Shown: positions 6,980 to 16,171 of the stretch, one piece after another
Numbering within the stretch: the first letter of the stretch is position 1
How the letters are laid out: each line of letters begins with the position of its first letter
NCBI GenBank assembly: GCA_934254915.1
Contig: CAKQMH010000009.1
Coordinates: 14,307-78,306 of the forward strand
DNA: 64,000 bases
Source: an uncultured Alphaproteobacteria bacterium
Lineage (GTDB): Bacteria > Pseudomonadota > Alphaproteobacteria > RF32 > CAG-239
Reading direction: 5' to 3'
Program-made: the position numbers and the translations under genes
Notes under the pieces: model-generated
What the model was told of the DNA's origin: nothing
The model's database searches: none
The model's input: only the letters and a program-made list of their open reading frames with translations

Positions 6980-9061
6980 TCAATGTAGTTTTTGCATCAA
7001 ATTAAGCATAACTCCTAATTTATTATGCTCGTTGTCCGAACTTGCAACACAAAACTCTTCGCCCAACTCCAGAGCCATAATGACCGGTTGTTGTGAGATG
7101 ATGTTTCTGCCCATGCTAAAAGCTTCTTTTTTGTCGAGCAATTCCAATCTTGATTTTTGGCTTTTCTCAATTGCTTCTTTCAGCAGTCCGTTACGTTGCG
7201 CATAAGAAGATATATAGCGAACGATTATGATTATACTGAGCAAAATGCAGATAATAGCTGGCAACGATATGAAGTTGGCCGCAATTAAAACGGCCGGCAA
7301 GATTAGCAAACCGACGCCTGAGATTTTAATTATCCAGCCCAGCCAACGGTTCGTAAAATGTCGCAGACAGAGCAGGCATCCCGCCATCATCGCAACACTG
7401 CACCCGCATAAATATTTTAAGGTTTCGGCTTGATTAATCTGTAAATAAGCCATAAATAGTTCGCCGATAAATAGCATTCCGCAACTGAATAAAACATATC
7501 CGCTGTTTTTCTTGAACAAATATTGCCACAGGCGCTTATAAATATCCTTTTTTAATAAGTTTAAGACACGCTTAAACTTAAGCATATTGGCTTTGCAGGC
7601 ATTGAGTACCGCGTCATTTTTACCAAACAGCTCGTGTACGGATTTTTGCTCGTCGGAGCTGAGGCCTTTTAGGCTGTCAGTTCGCTTAATTAATAAAATA
7701 GTGTCATCAGCTTGCTGAATGTCGATAATATTGCGGCGGTATAAGTCCAGCAAAAAGCTGCCCACCGTCAGCATATCAATTTTATTGGTCGCCAAATAAC
7801 GGGTTAAGGGGGCATTTTGTGCCAAAGATATTTTAAGCTGTCCTTTGTTTTGGCGAATATATTTCCAGGATAATCTGAACGAAACCCAAATCATTACCAG
7901 AGTTAATAAGCTGATTAGCGTATCACTGTGTGCGGTAAAAAAGTCCAACATTTTAGTGCCGAAATCAGGCGGCATTAAGGCATCAGAGGCAAAAGCCGTC
8001 ATCAGGTGAACGCCGCTTCCTAGGTATATCGGCTCATCAACCAACATTCCGTAACTATGCGGACTGATTTGATAAATTCCCACTTTGTCAGCGCTTAAAT
8101 GATTGACCGCACCGCTGAAGGCTTCAAACCCTAAAGGCTTAATTTCCGGCGCAAAGCTAATTTTAGCGGCCGCGCGCGTAATTACCAGATTCCATCCTTC
8201 ACCCACGATATTCCAATAAAGTTCGGTAAAATCGTTGTAGGTGTGAAGTATTTTGTCGCCGACATACTGAATATTATAAGTGTAAACTCCGGCTGGTAAC
8301 GGTTGTTTGTCGCGCGGCTCCAGTAAAATAAAGTTGCCTTTTTGACGGAGCTTATACGGGATGCTTTGTCCGTTTACACTGACATCAAGAATTGCATATT
8401 CGGCTTTAATTGTTTGCTTGTCGCGTCCGACAGTGAATGCAGGTAGAACCCGGATTAAGCCGTCTTTCAGCTTTTGTCCGTTATTAACGGCGACAATTGT
8501 TTCCGCAAATTTTATTTTACCGTCGGGCAGAATATCAATATCACTGCGCAGGTAAGGAATATGTTCTTGCGCCGGAACCATAAATTTTTCTTTGCTGAAC
8601 GGCAGAGCAATGTCGATTACCGGAAATTTAGGACGGGCTTGCGGTCGTATTGCCTGACTTGGTGTAAGCGGCAGAGGCATCGGTGTCGGAGCAGAATTAG
8701 ATGCGGCCGGAGTATTAGCTTGAGGTTTGCTGGTCGCTCGCTGCATGGCTTGTTCATAAATTTTTTCATATTCACTTTTATTTTGCTCTGCCTGCTGTCT
8801 TTGGGCTTGCTCGCTCGGCTCGACATAAATGCCTTCAGTACTGACCTTGTCAGCGTCAACAATTACCGTTTTGGACAACCTATCGATAATAAAATTGTCA
8901 AAATCTTCTTCCGAAACCATATGATTTTTTGGTTTATAATCAGCCGGTTGCTGTTGCGGCTGCGGCACATTCTTAATATCTAAAACTTCTTTAATTCTGG
9001 CTTCGACCGGCTGAATACAGCCTAGAGCGATAAAACAAATTGCAATAAAAAGTTTTTTCAT
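6980..9061 (-). CDS. DUF2207-domain membrane protein with signal peptide
   Basis: A 693-residue protein. Signal peptide MKKLFIAICFIALGCIQPVEA; a Q/P-rich linker to about residue 165; an exported beta-rich DUF2207 domain (about 165-360) with YLRSDIDILPDGKIKF and YWNIVGEGWNLVI; a membrane helix near 390; a cytoplasmic winged-helix-like segment (LTRYLATNKIDMLTVGSFLLDLYRR); then a hydrophobic pair of helices around 555-625 and a short cytosolic tail. DUF2207 proteins are widespread and poorly characterised. A Cys in the signal region (LGC) could permit lipidation, but cleavage at VEA is more natural. Monocistronic on the minus strand, divergent from the GlmU-like gene. Confidence 0.8.
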   Translation of the reverse strand: MKKLFIAICFIALGCIQPVEARIKEVLDIKNVPQPQQQPADYKPKNHMVSEEDFDNFIIDRLSKTVIVDADKVSTEGIYVEPSEQAQRQQAEQNKSEYEKIYEQAMQRATSKPQANTPAASNSAPTPMPLPLTPSQAIRPQARPKFPVIDIALPFSKEKFMVPAQEHIPYLRSDIDILPDGKIKFAETIVAVNNGQKLKDGLIRVLPAFTVGRDKQTIKAEYAILDVSVNGQSIPYKLRQKGNFILLEPRDKQPLPAGVYTYNIQYVGDKILHTYNDFTELYWNIVGEGWNLVITRAAAKISFAPEIKPLGFEAFSGAVNHLSADKVGIYQISPHSYGMLVDEPIYLGSGVHLMTAFASDALMPPDFGTKMLDFFTAHSDTLISLLTLVMIWVSFRLSWKYIRQNKGQLKISLAQNAPLTRYLATNKIDMLTVGSFLLDLYRRNIIDIQQADDTILLIKRTDSLKGLSSDEQKSVHELFGKNDAVLNACKANMLKFKRVLNLLKKDIYKRLWQYLFKKNSGYVLFSCGMLFIGELFMAYLQINQAETLKYLCGCSVAMMAGCLLCLRHFTNRWLGWIIKISGVGLLILPAVLIAANFISLPAIICILLSIIIIVRYISSYAQRNGLLKEAIEKSQKSRLELLDKKEAFSMGRNIISQQPVIMALELGEEFCVASSDNEHNKLGVMLNLMQKLH

Positions 9062-9137
9062 AAAATGACACTCTTTGTTAACTAATATTTATTAATATAA
9101 ACCAAAGTCGTTAAAAAGTTATAAAGGAGAATTCTTT

Positions 9138-9881
9138 ATGCCTGAAAATAAAATTGCTGCCGTTATTCTCGGCGCCGGTAAAGGTACACGGATGAAGTCT
9201 GATTTGCCGAAAGTTATGATGCCGGTCGACGGCAAGCCGATGATTCGCCATATTTTGGATATGCTGAAAGAAGCTAATGTCGAAAAAGTTGTAACGGTTA
9301 TTTCGCCGGACGGAGATATTGTCAAAAAAGAAGTAGCTCCTTGTCCGACCTGCGTGCAGGAAAAACAGCTTGGAACTTGTCATGCCGTGTTGGCTGCTCG
9401 CCCAGAATTATGCGGATTCCATGGCGATGTTTTGGTCATCTTTGGAGATCAGCCGCTTTATACTAAAGAAACGGTTAACAAGCTGATTAACAAGCGCCGC
9501 GAGGGTTATGCCGTAGTTTGTCTGGGCTTTCGTCCGCAAGATCCGGCCCGTTACGGCCGTCTGATTATGAAAGGCAAAAACCTGCAGCGCATTGTCGAAT
9601 ATAAAGATGCCACCGAGGAAGAACGCGCCATCAATTTCTGCAACTCGGGAATGATGTGCTTTGACGGCGAAAAAATGTTTGAAATTTTAGGCGCAATCAG
9701 TAATGAAAATGCCGCCGGCGAGTATTATTTGACAGATGCCGTGGCTGTTGCTTTGCGCATGGGCTATAAGTGCAGTGCCGTTGAATGTCCGGTTGAGGAA
9801 GCTGCTGCCGCCAATACGCGAGAGGAATTGGCCATGTTGGAAGAATTGTTAAAAAAACGGAAAGCTGCTAAAGGAAAATAA
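9138..9881 (+). CDS. Single-domain GlmU-like sugar-1-phosphate nucleotidyltransferase
   Basis: A 247-residue protein opening with AAVILGAGKGTRMKSDLPKV, the nucleotide-binding signature of GlmU and related pyrophosphorylases. LGTCHAVLAARPEL and VIFGDQPL (metal-binding Asp) follow, then GRLIMKGKNLQRIVEYKDA and NSGMMCFDG with NAAGEYYLTDAV. These match UDP-GlcNAc pyrophosphorylase. The C-terminal hexapeptide acetyltransferase domain of full GlmU (about 450 residues) is missing and the frame closes naturally. It could supply UDP-GlcNAc with a separate acetyltransferase, or use another sugar phosphate. Strong AAAGGAG site; the next gene starts directly after the stop. Confidence 0.8.
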   Translation: MPENKIAAVILGAGKGTRMKSDLPKVMMPVDGKPMIRHILDMLKEANVEKVVTVISPDGDIVKKEVAPCPTCVQEKQLGTCHAVLAARPELCGFHGDVLVIFGDQPLYTKETVNKLINKRREGYAVVCLGFRPQDPARYGRLIMKGKNLQRIVEYKDATEEERAINFCNSGMMCFDGEKMFEILGAISNENAAGEYYLTDAVAVALRMGYKCSAVECPVEEAAAANTREELAMLEELLKKRKAAKGK

Positions 9882-10331
9882 ATGACTTTTATTCGCCACC
9901 ATTGGTTCGGGCTGTTGACATCAGTTTTCATTTTTGCTTTTGTCGTGTTGTTCATCTTGGTTTTGCTGTCGCCGCGGCAAGATGCCAAGGGTAGGGGATT
10001 TATTCCCTGTACGGAAAATATGGCGGTAAAAATGACTGATTGTATGGAAACGCGAAAGTACGGCTGTATGTTGGTGGCGATTCTGCAAAACAGCTGGTGC
10101 GAATTTAAGGTTGTAGGCAAGGGCATAGTTTTGTGGACGCAGGGTGAGCAGTCTTATCCGTGGAGCAATTATATCTTTATTCCCGAAAAAACGGATGCCG
10201 ATGATAATTTTGATGCGGCGGCGCGGGCGGAATACTTAAAAACCAATAAATCGTTCGCGGCGGAAATGCAAGAATTACGAAAAGCAAATGAGGAGTTGGA
10301 AAATGAGCAGTTTATCGAAACAGACAAATAA
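9882..10331 (+). CDS. Uncharacterised single-pass membrane protein
   Basis: A 149-residue protein whose ATG directly abuts the TAA of the GlmU-like gene, so it is translationally coupled. An N-terminal helix (HHWFGLLTSVFIFAFVVLFILVLL broken by charged ends) is followed by a short periplasmic part with four Cys residues (IPCTENM, TDCMETRKYGCML, SWCEFK), suggesting disulfides, and a C-terminal Glu/Lys-rich coiled-coil-like segment. The end overlaps the start of pepF by 29 nt. No family recognised. Confidence 0.65.
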   Translation: MTFIRHHWFGLLTSVFIFAFVVLFILVLLSPRQDAKGRGFIPCTENMAVKMTDCMETRKYGCMLVAILQNSWCEFKVVGKGIVLWTQGEQSYPWSNYIFIPEKTDADDNFDAAARAEYLKTNKSFAAEMQELRKANEELENEQFIETDK

Positions 10332-12108
10332 TCTTCCGGCATGGGATTTGAGCGATTTGTACCATTCTGCGGAAGACAAGCATATTGATAAAGATTTGGA
10401 GCGTTTCCGTAAGCTTAATCAAAAATTAGCGGCTGAATTTAAAGGTAAAATCAAAGATATTTCGCCGGCGGATTTTTATCGTGCTTTGCAAAATGTCGAA
10501 GAAAGTTCGATTATCGGCAGTAAGCTTGGCGTTTTTGCCTATTTGAATATGGTTACGCGGATGAAAGATACGGCCGCGGTAGCTTTTTATCAAAAAATTG
10601 ATGAAAAAATGACCGCCTATTCCAAACCGGCAATTTTCTTTACACTTGAAATAAACCAACTGCCGGAAACCAAGTTTAAACAGTTGTTAAAAGATAAGCA
10701 GGTTGCGCGCTATAAACCGTTTTTGGAGCGTGTCCGCCGGTTTAAAAAGTATGAGCTGTCTGAACCGGTAGAAGCCGTTTTTCTGGATAAATCCGTAACC
10801 TCCGGCGGGGCTTGGCGTCGGTTATATGATGAACATTCGGCCGCTTTGGTCTACACGGTTGACGGCAAAGAATATAATGACGCCGAAATTTCAAAGCTGT
10901 TACAGGACAAAGATGCCAAAATCCGTGAAAAAGCCGGTAAAGAGCTTAACCGTGTCAGTCGTGAAAATGCCAAATTATTCACATTTATTTATAATATGAT
11001 AATTAAGGACAAGGCCATCAGTGATGAACACCGCGGCTATAAAACTCCGGTTGCTTCCCGCAATTTGGACAATCAGGTTGATGATAAGGCGTTGCAGGCA
11101 TTAACCTCAACAGTCCGCAGCCATTACCGGGATATTGCCGAACGGTTTTACCGCCTTAAAGCCAAATGGCTGGGCGTTGATAAAATTCAATATTGGGATC
11201 GCAATGCGCCGCTTCCGTTCAGTGATGACAAACACTATACTTGGGACGAAACGGTTAAAGTGGTGTTAGATGCTTATCAGCGTTTTTCTCCGCGTCTGCG
11301 CCAATTAGCCGAACCGTTTTTTAATACTGCTCATTCGTGGATAGATGTTCCGCCGCGTGACGGTAAACGCAGTGGCGCTTTTGCTATGCCGATGCCGCAA
11401 AAATTTCACCCGTATCTGATGCTTAACTTTGTCGGCAAGCAAAATGATGTTTTGACCTTAGCTCACGAATTAGGGCATGGTTGTCATATGCGTTTGAGTA
11501 TCAAACAAGGCGAGTTGAACGATGATACTCCGCTGACCTTAGCTGAAGTCGCCTCCGTATTTGGCGAAATGATAACGTTCCAATCGCTGTTGGCTAATTT
11601 GGATGATGACAAAGCCAAATTGTGTCTGATTGCTTCTAAAGTTAATGATATGATTAATACATCCTTGCGGCAAATCGCTTTTCACTTTTTTGAAACCCGC
11701 TGCCATGAGGAACGTAAACAGGGCGAACTTTCGTCGGAACGCTTTGAGCAGATTTGGCTTGAGGAAATGCGTGAAAGTTTGGGCAAATATGTGATTGTTG
11801 ATGATGACAGTCGCTCAATTTGGCCGATCGTAAGCCATTTCTTCCATAGTCCGTTCTATGTCTACGCGTATTCTTTTGCCGATTGTTTGGTTAATTCGCT
11901 GTATCAGGTTTATCAAGAAGGCTCTGTTCCTGATTTTGCTGATAAGTATTTAACCATGCTTTCGCAAACCGGCGTCAAACGTTATGATAAATTGCTTAAA
12001 CCCTTCGGCCTGGATGCCGGCAGTCCGGAATTTTGGAATAAAGGTCTGCAGCTGATTTCACACTATATTGATGAATTGGAACGCTTGGATAAAAAGTTAA
12101 AACTTTAA
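10303..12108 (+). CDS. pepF: Oligoendopeptidase F (M3B metallopeptidase)
   Basis: A cytosolic zinc peptidase of about 601 residues that degrades short peptides. LTLAHELGHGCHM gives the HExxH zinc motif, followed by LAEVASVFGEM with the third ligand Glu, and C-terminal HFFHSPFYVYAYSFADCL, all characteristic of the M3B/PepF clade. An upstream ATG at 10288 is in frame, but the ATG at 10303 is preceded at good spacing by AGGAG (10291-10295), so I start there. It overlaps the preceding membrane-protein gene and converges on the VirB8-like gene with a 4-nt overlap. Confidence 0.93.
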   Translation: MSSLSKQTNNLPAWDLSDLYHSAEDKHIDKDLERFRKLNQKLAAEFKGKIKDISPADFYRALQNVEESSIIGSKLGVFAYLNMVTRMKDTAAVAFYQKIDEKMTAYSKPAIFFTLEINQLPETKFKQLLKDKQVARYKPFLERVRRFKKYELSEPVEAVFLDKSVTSGGAWRRLYDEHSAALVYTVDGKEYNDAEISKLLQDKDAKIREKAGKELNRVSRENAKLFTFIYNMIIKDKAISDEHRGYKTPVASRNLDNQVDDKALQALTSTVRSHYRDIAERFYRLKAKWLGVDKIQYWDRNAPLPFSDDKHYTWDETVKVVLDAYQRFSPRLRQLAEPFFNTAHSWIDVPPRDGKRSGAFAMPMPQKFHPYLMLNFVGKQNDVLTLAHELGHGCHMRLSIKQGELNDDTPLTLAEVASVFGEMITFQSLLANLDDDKAKLCLIASKVNDMINTSLRQIAFHFFETRCHEERKQGELSSERFEQIWLEEMRESLGKYVIVDDDSRSIWPIVSHFFHSPFYVYAYSFADCLVNSLYQVYQEGSVPDFADKYLTMLSQTGVKRYDKLLKPFGLDAGSPEFWNKGLQLISHYIDELERLDKKLKL

Positions 12109-12881
12109 TCCGCTTTTTGATTGCGCGCTCGTTTGGCGGCTCGTAAATAGCTGTCGGCTTTTTCGGGCTGCCCGACAAAGGCCAGCGAATAGCGTATAAC
12201 TCTGAAACCGAATGGATTGTTATCGCGGTATTCTTCATTATCCGCCGGCACGTCTTCATAGTTAATACGCAGATAAGCCCGCCAGATAATTACTTGCGGG
12301 GCCGAAATTTCGGGGAAAGTCGTAATGGTGTGAAATTGCGCTGCCCAAATATTATTGGTCAGCGGGCGTACCCATTCCACCTCAACTTTACGGGTAATCT
12401 CATCCATAATGAATTGATTAATTTGTGCCATAGTAGCTTTGGCCGCAAAGTCTTGATAAACACTTGGCGTCGAATACCAATAAAAAGCCGATTGTGCCAG
12501 CCAAATCGAATATAAGTCAACTTGTGATTCCGGAATTTCATGGCGAAGTTTGATGTATTTTTCAATATGCTCTTCCGTGACTAAACGCATGGTGTCGACG
12601 TTTTTGGTTGCCGGTTGGGCATCTTCCAATTGGTTAAACCAGTCATTCTGCACTAAGAGTCTTGGTTTGGCACCGCGTTGCGGCAAAAGTAGAAAAATTG
12701 TCAGCGCCAATACCATTGTCAGGCAAATGCTTAAAGCCGAACATATAACCAAAATACGCGAAGTCCACAGATAACGGCGCTCCGGCATGGCCGGAATATC
12801 TACGGCTTCGGGGAAAAGGCCTAATTTATCAGGGCTTGCTTTTTCCCGATAGCGAAATAATGTCGAAAATATTCCTCGCAT
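12105..12881 (-). CDS. VirB8-like type IV secretion inner-membrane protein, copy 2
   Basis: A 258-residue protein with a short cytoplasmic N-terminus, one membrane helix (ILVICSALSICLTMVLALTIFLLL) after PERRYLW, then a periplasmic NTF2-like domain. EVEWVRPLTNNIWAAQF and NNPFGFRVIRYSLAF match the R-W and N-P-L/F-G-F-x-V-x-x-Y signatures of VirB8. VirB8 nucleates assembly of the type IV secretion channel. It lies 15 bp after a clear paralogue (both share PERRYLWTSRILVI and LLLPQRGA). No other vir gene is seen in the window, so the rest of the apparatus, if present, is elsewhere. Confidence 0.72.
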   Translation of the reverse strand: MRGIFSTLFRYREKASPDKLGLFPEAVDIPAMPERRYLWTSRILVICSALSICLTMVLALTIFLLLPQRGAKPRLLVQNDWFNQLEDAQPATKNVDTMRLVTEEHIEKYIKLRHEIPESQVDLYSIWLAQSAFYWYSTPSVYQDFAAKATMAQINQFIMDEITRKVEVEWVRPLTNNIWAAQFHTITTFPEISAPQVIIWRAYLRINYEDVPADNEEYRDNNPFGFRVIRYSLAFVGQPEKADSYLRAAKRARNQKAD

Positions 12882-12896
12882 ACCTCAATCCTTAAG

Positions 12897-13676
12897 CTAA
12901 TATGCGTAAATCTGATTGCGGGCTTCTTTAGCCGTGTTCAAATAGCTTTCAGGTTCATCAGGTGTTCCCATATAAGATAATGAATAGTTTAATACTAAAA
13001 ATCCGAACGGATTCATAACGCGTTGTTCTTTGTTGTAAAAGTTTATGTCCGTGAATACTACTCGTAAATAAGCCCGCCAAATATTGATAACCGGTTTTTC
13101 TTCTCCCGGATAATAATCCAGCGTAATAAATTGTGCGTGCCACAATCCGCGGGTCATCGGTTTAATCCATTCAACCTCAACCAAGCGCATCAGGCCGCGC
13201 ATACGAAATTGCAAAATGTTATTTTGAACATCGTTGGCGGCAAAACTTTGAAAAACCATTCGCGACGACAGCCAATACAGTTGTGAACCTGCCGCCCAAC
13301 GAGACATCAGTTCGTCATAGTCATTGCTGATAACATGGCGCAGATTAATATATTCTTCAATATATTGCTCTGTAATTAAATCTTGAACCGGAACGGTTTT
13401 CTCAGCTTTTTGCGTTAGTTCCAGTTGACTGAAATAGTTGTTGGTTTGCAACAAATAAGGTGCAGCTCCTCGCTGCGGCAAAAGTAAATAGACGGTGGAT
13501 GCCAGCATCATACTTAAACTGATGCTGATACTTGAAATGATTACTAAAATACGTGAAGTCCACAGATAGCGACGCTCCGGCATGGCATTAACGTGAACCG
13601 CTTCCGGATATTTTCCGAGTTTATCAGGGCTTTCTTTCTCTTTATATTTAAAAATGGTTTTAAAAATATCGAACAT
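12897..13676 (-). CDS. VirB8-like type IV secretion inner-membrane protein, copy 1
   Basis: A 259-residue protein with the same architecture as its downstream neighbour: cytoplasmic KEKESPDKLGKYPEAV region, helix after PERRYLWTSRILVI, then a periplasmic VirB8/NTF2-like domain with EVEWIKPMTRGLWHAQF and NPFGFLVLNYSLSYMG. Ribosome site GGGAAAAGAG before the ATG. First gene of a two-gene minus-strand unit. Tandem VirB8 copies are known in Rickettsiales-type (rvh) systems, where VirB8 is duplicated. Here the pair stands apart from other secretion genes and is divergent from a TolC-like lipoprotein gene. It could alternatively be a VirB8-fold protein used outside type IV secretion. Confidence 0.72.
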   Translation of the reverse strand: MFDIFKTIFKYKEKESPDKLGKYPEAVHVNAMPERRYLWTSRILVIISSISISLSMMLASTVYLLLPQRGAAPYLLQTNNYFSQLELTQKAEKTVPVQDLITEQYIEEYINLRHVISNDYDELMSRWAAGSQLYWLSSRMVFQSFAANDVQNNILQFRMRGLMRLVEVEWIKPMTRGLWHAQFITLDYYPGEEKPVINIWRAYLRVVFTDINFYNKEQRVMNPFGFLVLNYSLSYMGTPDEPESYLNTAKEARNQIYAY

Positions 13677-13807
13677 TTTGCTCTTTTCCCGTCATTCTGT
13701 ATTTATTTTATACATGAAAGTTGAATAAAAGCAAATAAATACTGTTAATATACAAAATATTGATATAATTTATTCTTAGAATACGTGTTCTTAAGGATAA
13801 TATTGCA

Positions 13808-15709
13808 ATGAAAAAACTTTTGGTTTCTCTTCTGTCGGGAATGTTTATGTTGTCCGCCTGCTCTATGGAAGACGGCAATCTCGATTCCGGCAAATCAGTT
13901 CCCGCACCGGCTTCATATACTGATTGGGACAGGGCAATCCGTCTGGATGTGGATATGCAGACAATGTATGCCTCTGCGCCGCGCAAAATTGAAAAGCCGA
14001 TTGATATGTATATGGCGATGGCTCTGGCCTTAAAATATAACTATACCCGTCGTCTGGTCAGCTATCAGCAAAGTTTGGTCGAAGTCGGTAAATCACCGGC
14101 CAACCGCCTGCCGGAAATTTTCTCGTCAGCCGGCTATGTCAATACGGAAAACCATTCGGCGATGGACAGTGAATTGAAATTGGCCTGGAATATTTTGGAT
14201 GTCGGTACGGTTTATTATCAAACCAAAGATGCGCAATATAAAGCCAGTGTCGCGTTTGAACAAAGCCGCAAGGTTATTCATAACCTTTTGCAGGAAACCC
14301 GCACGCTTTATTGGAAAACTCTGACCGCACAAAAGATTTTGCCGACGGTTGATGAAATGATTGAATATATGACGTTGGAAGTCGACGAGGTTAATGCTCA
14401 CGCTAAAGAATTGGCGCAAAAAGGGCAGAACCTCACTATGCCTGACTTAATCAAAAAACGCAAATATATGGAAGCGGTTAAAACTTTGTCTTCACTTAAG
14501 CGCGATTTGGAAACTTCCGAAGTCCGTTTGGCCAGCCTTATGGGCTTTCACCCTTCAACCGAATACAAACTGGTCGGTAAGGAGTACGGCAATTTCGAGC
14601 TGCCGGAAATCAAGAGCTCGCTTGATGAAATGGAATGGGTGGCTTTGACCAATCGTCCGGAATTGCGGGTCCGCGACCTGGTGACAAATGTCAATGAGAT
14701 TAAATCTTCTTTCCGCGTTTTCACCGATCCGGGGCAGGCTAAATATAAAAACGACCCGAATTACTATAATCGTAAATGGGCGAAAAAAGCTAAACAAATC
14801 GGTATGCAGGTTTTTGAAGATGTCCGCAATCCTTCGGAATCCGAACTTGAAAATCTCCGCCGCCAAAGGATGACCACTCTGGTTTTGACACAGGTCTATG
14901 TTTCTTGGGCGCGCTATATGTCAGCGGTTGAGGACTATCAGATTAATCAGGAATTGGCCAATGCCTCGGAAGACATTGCCGAAGATACGACCATTCAAGA
15001 CGGCAGCCGTGCAGAACAAAGTCAGCTGGAGTCATCTCGTGCCATTGAAGATGAAGTTAAAGCTATGTTGGCTTATGTCGACTTGCAGGATGCTTTAGGC
15101 AACTTGTATTCGGCTTTGGGTATGGATGCGATTCCTTATTATATGCTGAATGAAAAGCCGTCGAAAATTGCGGTATATTTACGCGGTGTGTTGGAAAAAT
15201 GGCGTAAAGGCGAGTTTTTGCCCGATAACCGCCCATACTTGCTAAATGTTCCGACTAAGCGGCCGCCGGTTAATTTGTCATCATCAAAATTGATGCCGGA
15301 TGTAGAAGTCGAAACCGGACAGCAAATTCTGATCACGATTCCGCAGGAAGTGTTCAACAAAATGGATTTCGTCGGCAAAACCACAGTCAAAGCCGGTTTG
15401 AAAAACGACAGTCCGTTGCCGGATTGGTTGATTTTCAATGAAATCACCAAAACATTTCACGGCACGGCTATGCCTGGCAACATCGGCGAATATAATATCA
15501 AGGTTTATATCACCGATGAAAACGGTACTACCGGTTACTTAACCTTTAAGATTAAGATTGTTGATGTCTATGTGCCGTCGATTCGCGTTACCGGACTTAC
15601 CCCGGGGCGCAAAGCTACGGTTTTGAAACGTTGTGTCGGTCCGCAATGCACCGATGAATATATTGAACAATCGGTTATCGGCGAGGATGTAATCAAAAAA
15701 CCGCATTAA
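13808..15709 (+). CDS. TolC-like outer-membrane lipoprotein with C-terminal Ig/cadherin-like domain
   Basis: A 633-residue protein. Lipoprotein signal with lipobox LSAC (Cys18). Residues about 60-460 are mostly helical and fit the outer-membrane efflux (TolC) fold: MALALKYN near the start, TRTLYWKTLTAQ, then SLKRDLETSEVRLASLMG and NRPELRV in the repeat joins. Residues about 510-600 form an unrelated beta-rich module with PDWLIFNEITKTFHGTAMPG and NIGEYNIKVYITDENG, the signature of He_PIG/dystroglycan-type cadherin-like domains. The extreme C-terminus has two Cys (KRCVGPQCTDE). A secretion or efflux outer-membrane factor with an added surface or adhesion module is likely (inference). Ribosome site AAGGATA; closed by a terminator. 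Confidence 0.75.
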   Translation: MKKLLVSLLSGMFMLSACSMEDGNLDSGKSVPAPASYTDWDRAIRLDVDMQTMYASAPRKIEKPIDMYMAMALALKYNYTRRLVSYQQSLVEVGKSPANRLPEIFSSAGYVNTENHSAMDSELKLAWNILDVGTVYYQTKDAQYKASVAFEQSRKVIHNLLQETRTLYWKTLTAQKILPTVDEMIEYMTLEVDEVNAHAKELAQKGQNLTMPDLIKKRKYMEAVKTLSSLKRDLETSEVRLASLMGFHPSTEYKLVGKEYGNFELPEIKSSLDEMEWVALTNRPELRVRDLVTNVNEIKSSFRVFTDPGQAKYKNDPNYYNRKWAKKAKQIGMQVFEDVRNPSESELENLRRQRMTTLVLTQVYVSWARYMSAVEDYQINQELANASEDIAEDTTIQDGSRAEQSQLESSRAIEDEVKAMLAYVDLQDALGNLYSALGMDAIPYYMLNEKPSKIAVYLRGVLEKWRKGEFLPDNRPYLLNVPTKRPPVNLSSSKLMPDVEVETGQQILITIPQEVFNKMDFVGKTTVKAGLKNDSPLPDWLIFNEITKTFHGTAMPGNIGEYNIKVYITDENGTTGYLTFKIKIVDVYVPSIRVTGLTPGRKATVLKRCVGPQCTDEYIEQSVIGEDVIKKPH

Positions 15710-15728
15710 TTACATCATATAATATATA

Positions 15729-15762
15729 AGCTCCGAAGATAATAATTTTCGGGGCTTTTTTG
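15729..15762 (+). terminator. Intrinsic terminator after the TolC-like gene
   Basis: A 9-bp stem AGCTCCGAA/TTCGGGGCT (one G-T pair) followed by a T6 run. Confidence 0.8.
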
Positions 15763-15802
15763 TGTCTATTGATAATTTGCGATTCGCTATACAAAGGAAT
15801 TA

Positions 15803-15917
15803 ATTCGCGGCGGCAAAACCGGTTGGCCGTAACCGCGTTGTCGTTATCTTCCGATGCCGCTCGCGGAATCCTGAGCTTATTTGCCTGAGCGATTCTCCGA
15901 TTCTGTTTTTTTAGCCT
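15803..15917. other. GC-rich, hairpin-bearing patch in the long nrdD leader region
   Basis: The 570-bp gap between the TolC-like gene and nrdD is AT-rich except for this patch. It contains several complementary segments, for example GGAATC near 15875 with GATTCTCC about 20 nt on, and ends in TTTTTTT near 15908. It could be a small RNA or an upstream leader with its own terminator. No known riboswitch consensus was matched. The rest of the gap shows only the NrdR boxes. Confidence 0.25.
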
Positions 15918-16171
15918 GATAAAAGTTATAATGCCGCCTCAAATTCACTCTAAAAGTGTTGAAAAATAAGACATTCTTTCACGTATGTTTCGCACGCTCT
16001 CAAATGTTAACAGTTTTATCAACAAATAAAAAAAATTTTTTGTTTGATTTATAATAAGATAGTTGGAATCAGCTTTAAAAGCTATTGAGCCGGTTAATTA
16101 AATAACGCAATATTATAGCAGTTTTTACAAGACCTCATGTCCTCAAAAACAACTTATTGAAAAAGATGTGG

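Noticed and set aside
8474..8983. 169-codon plus-strand frame opposite the DUF2207 gene
   Set aside because: Composition (Arg/Phe/His-rich) and position are those of an antisense shadow of a well-supported gene; no ribosome site.
15803..15917. Glycine riboswitch on the minus strand (a CTCAGGCAAA-like string is present)
   Set aside because: The rest of the aptamer consensus and a downstream glycine-related gene are missing, and no gene starts on that strand nearby.
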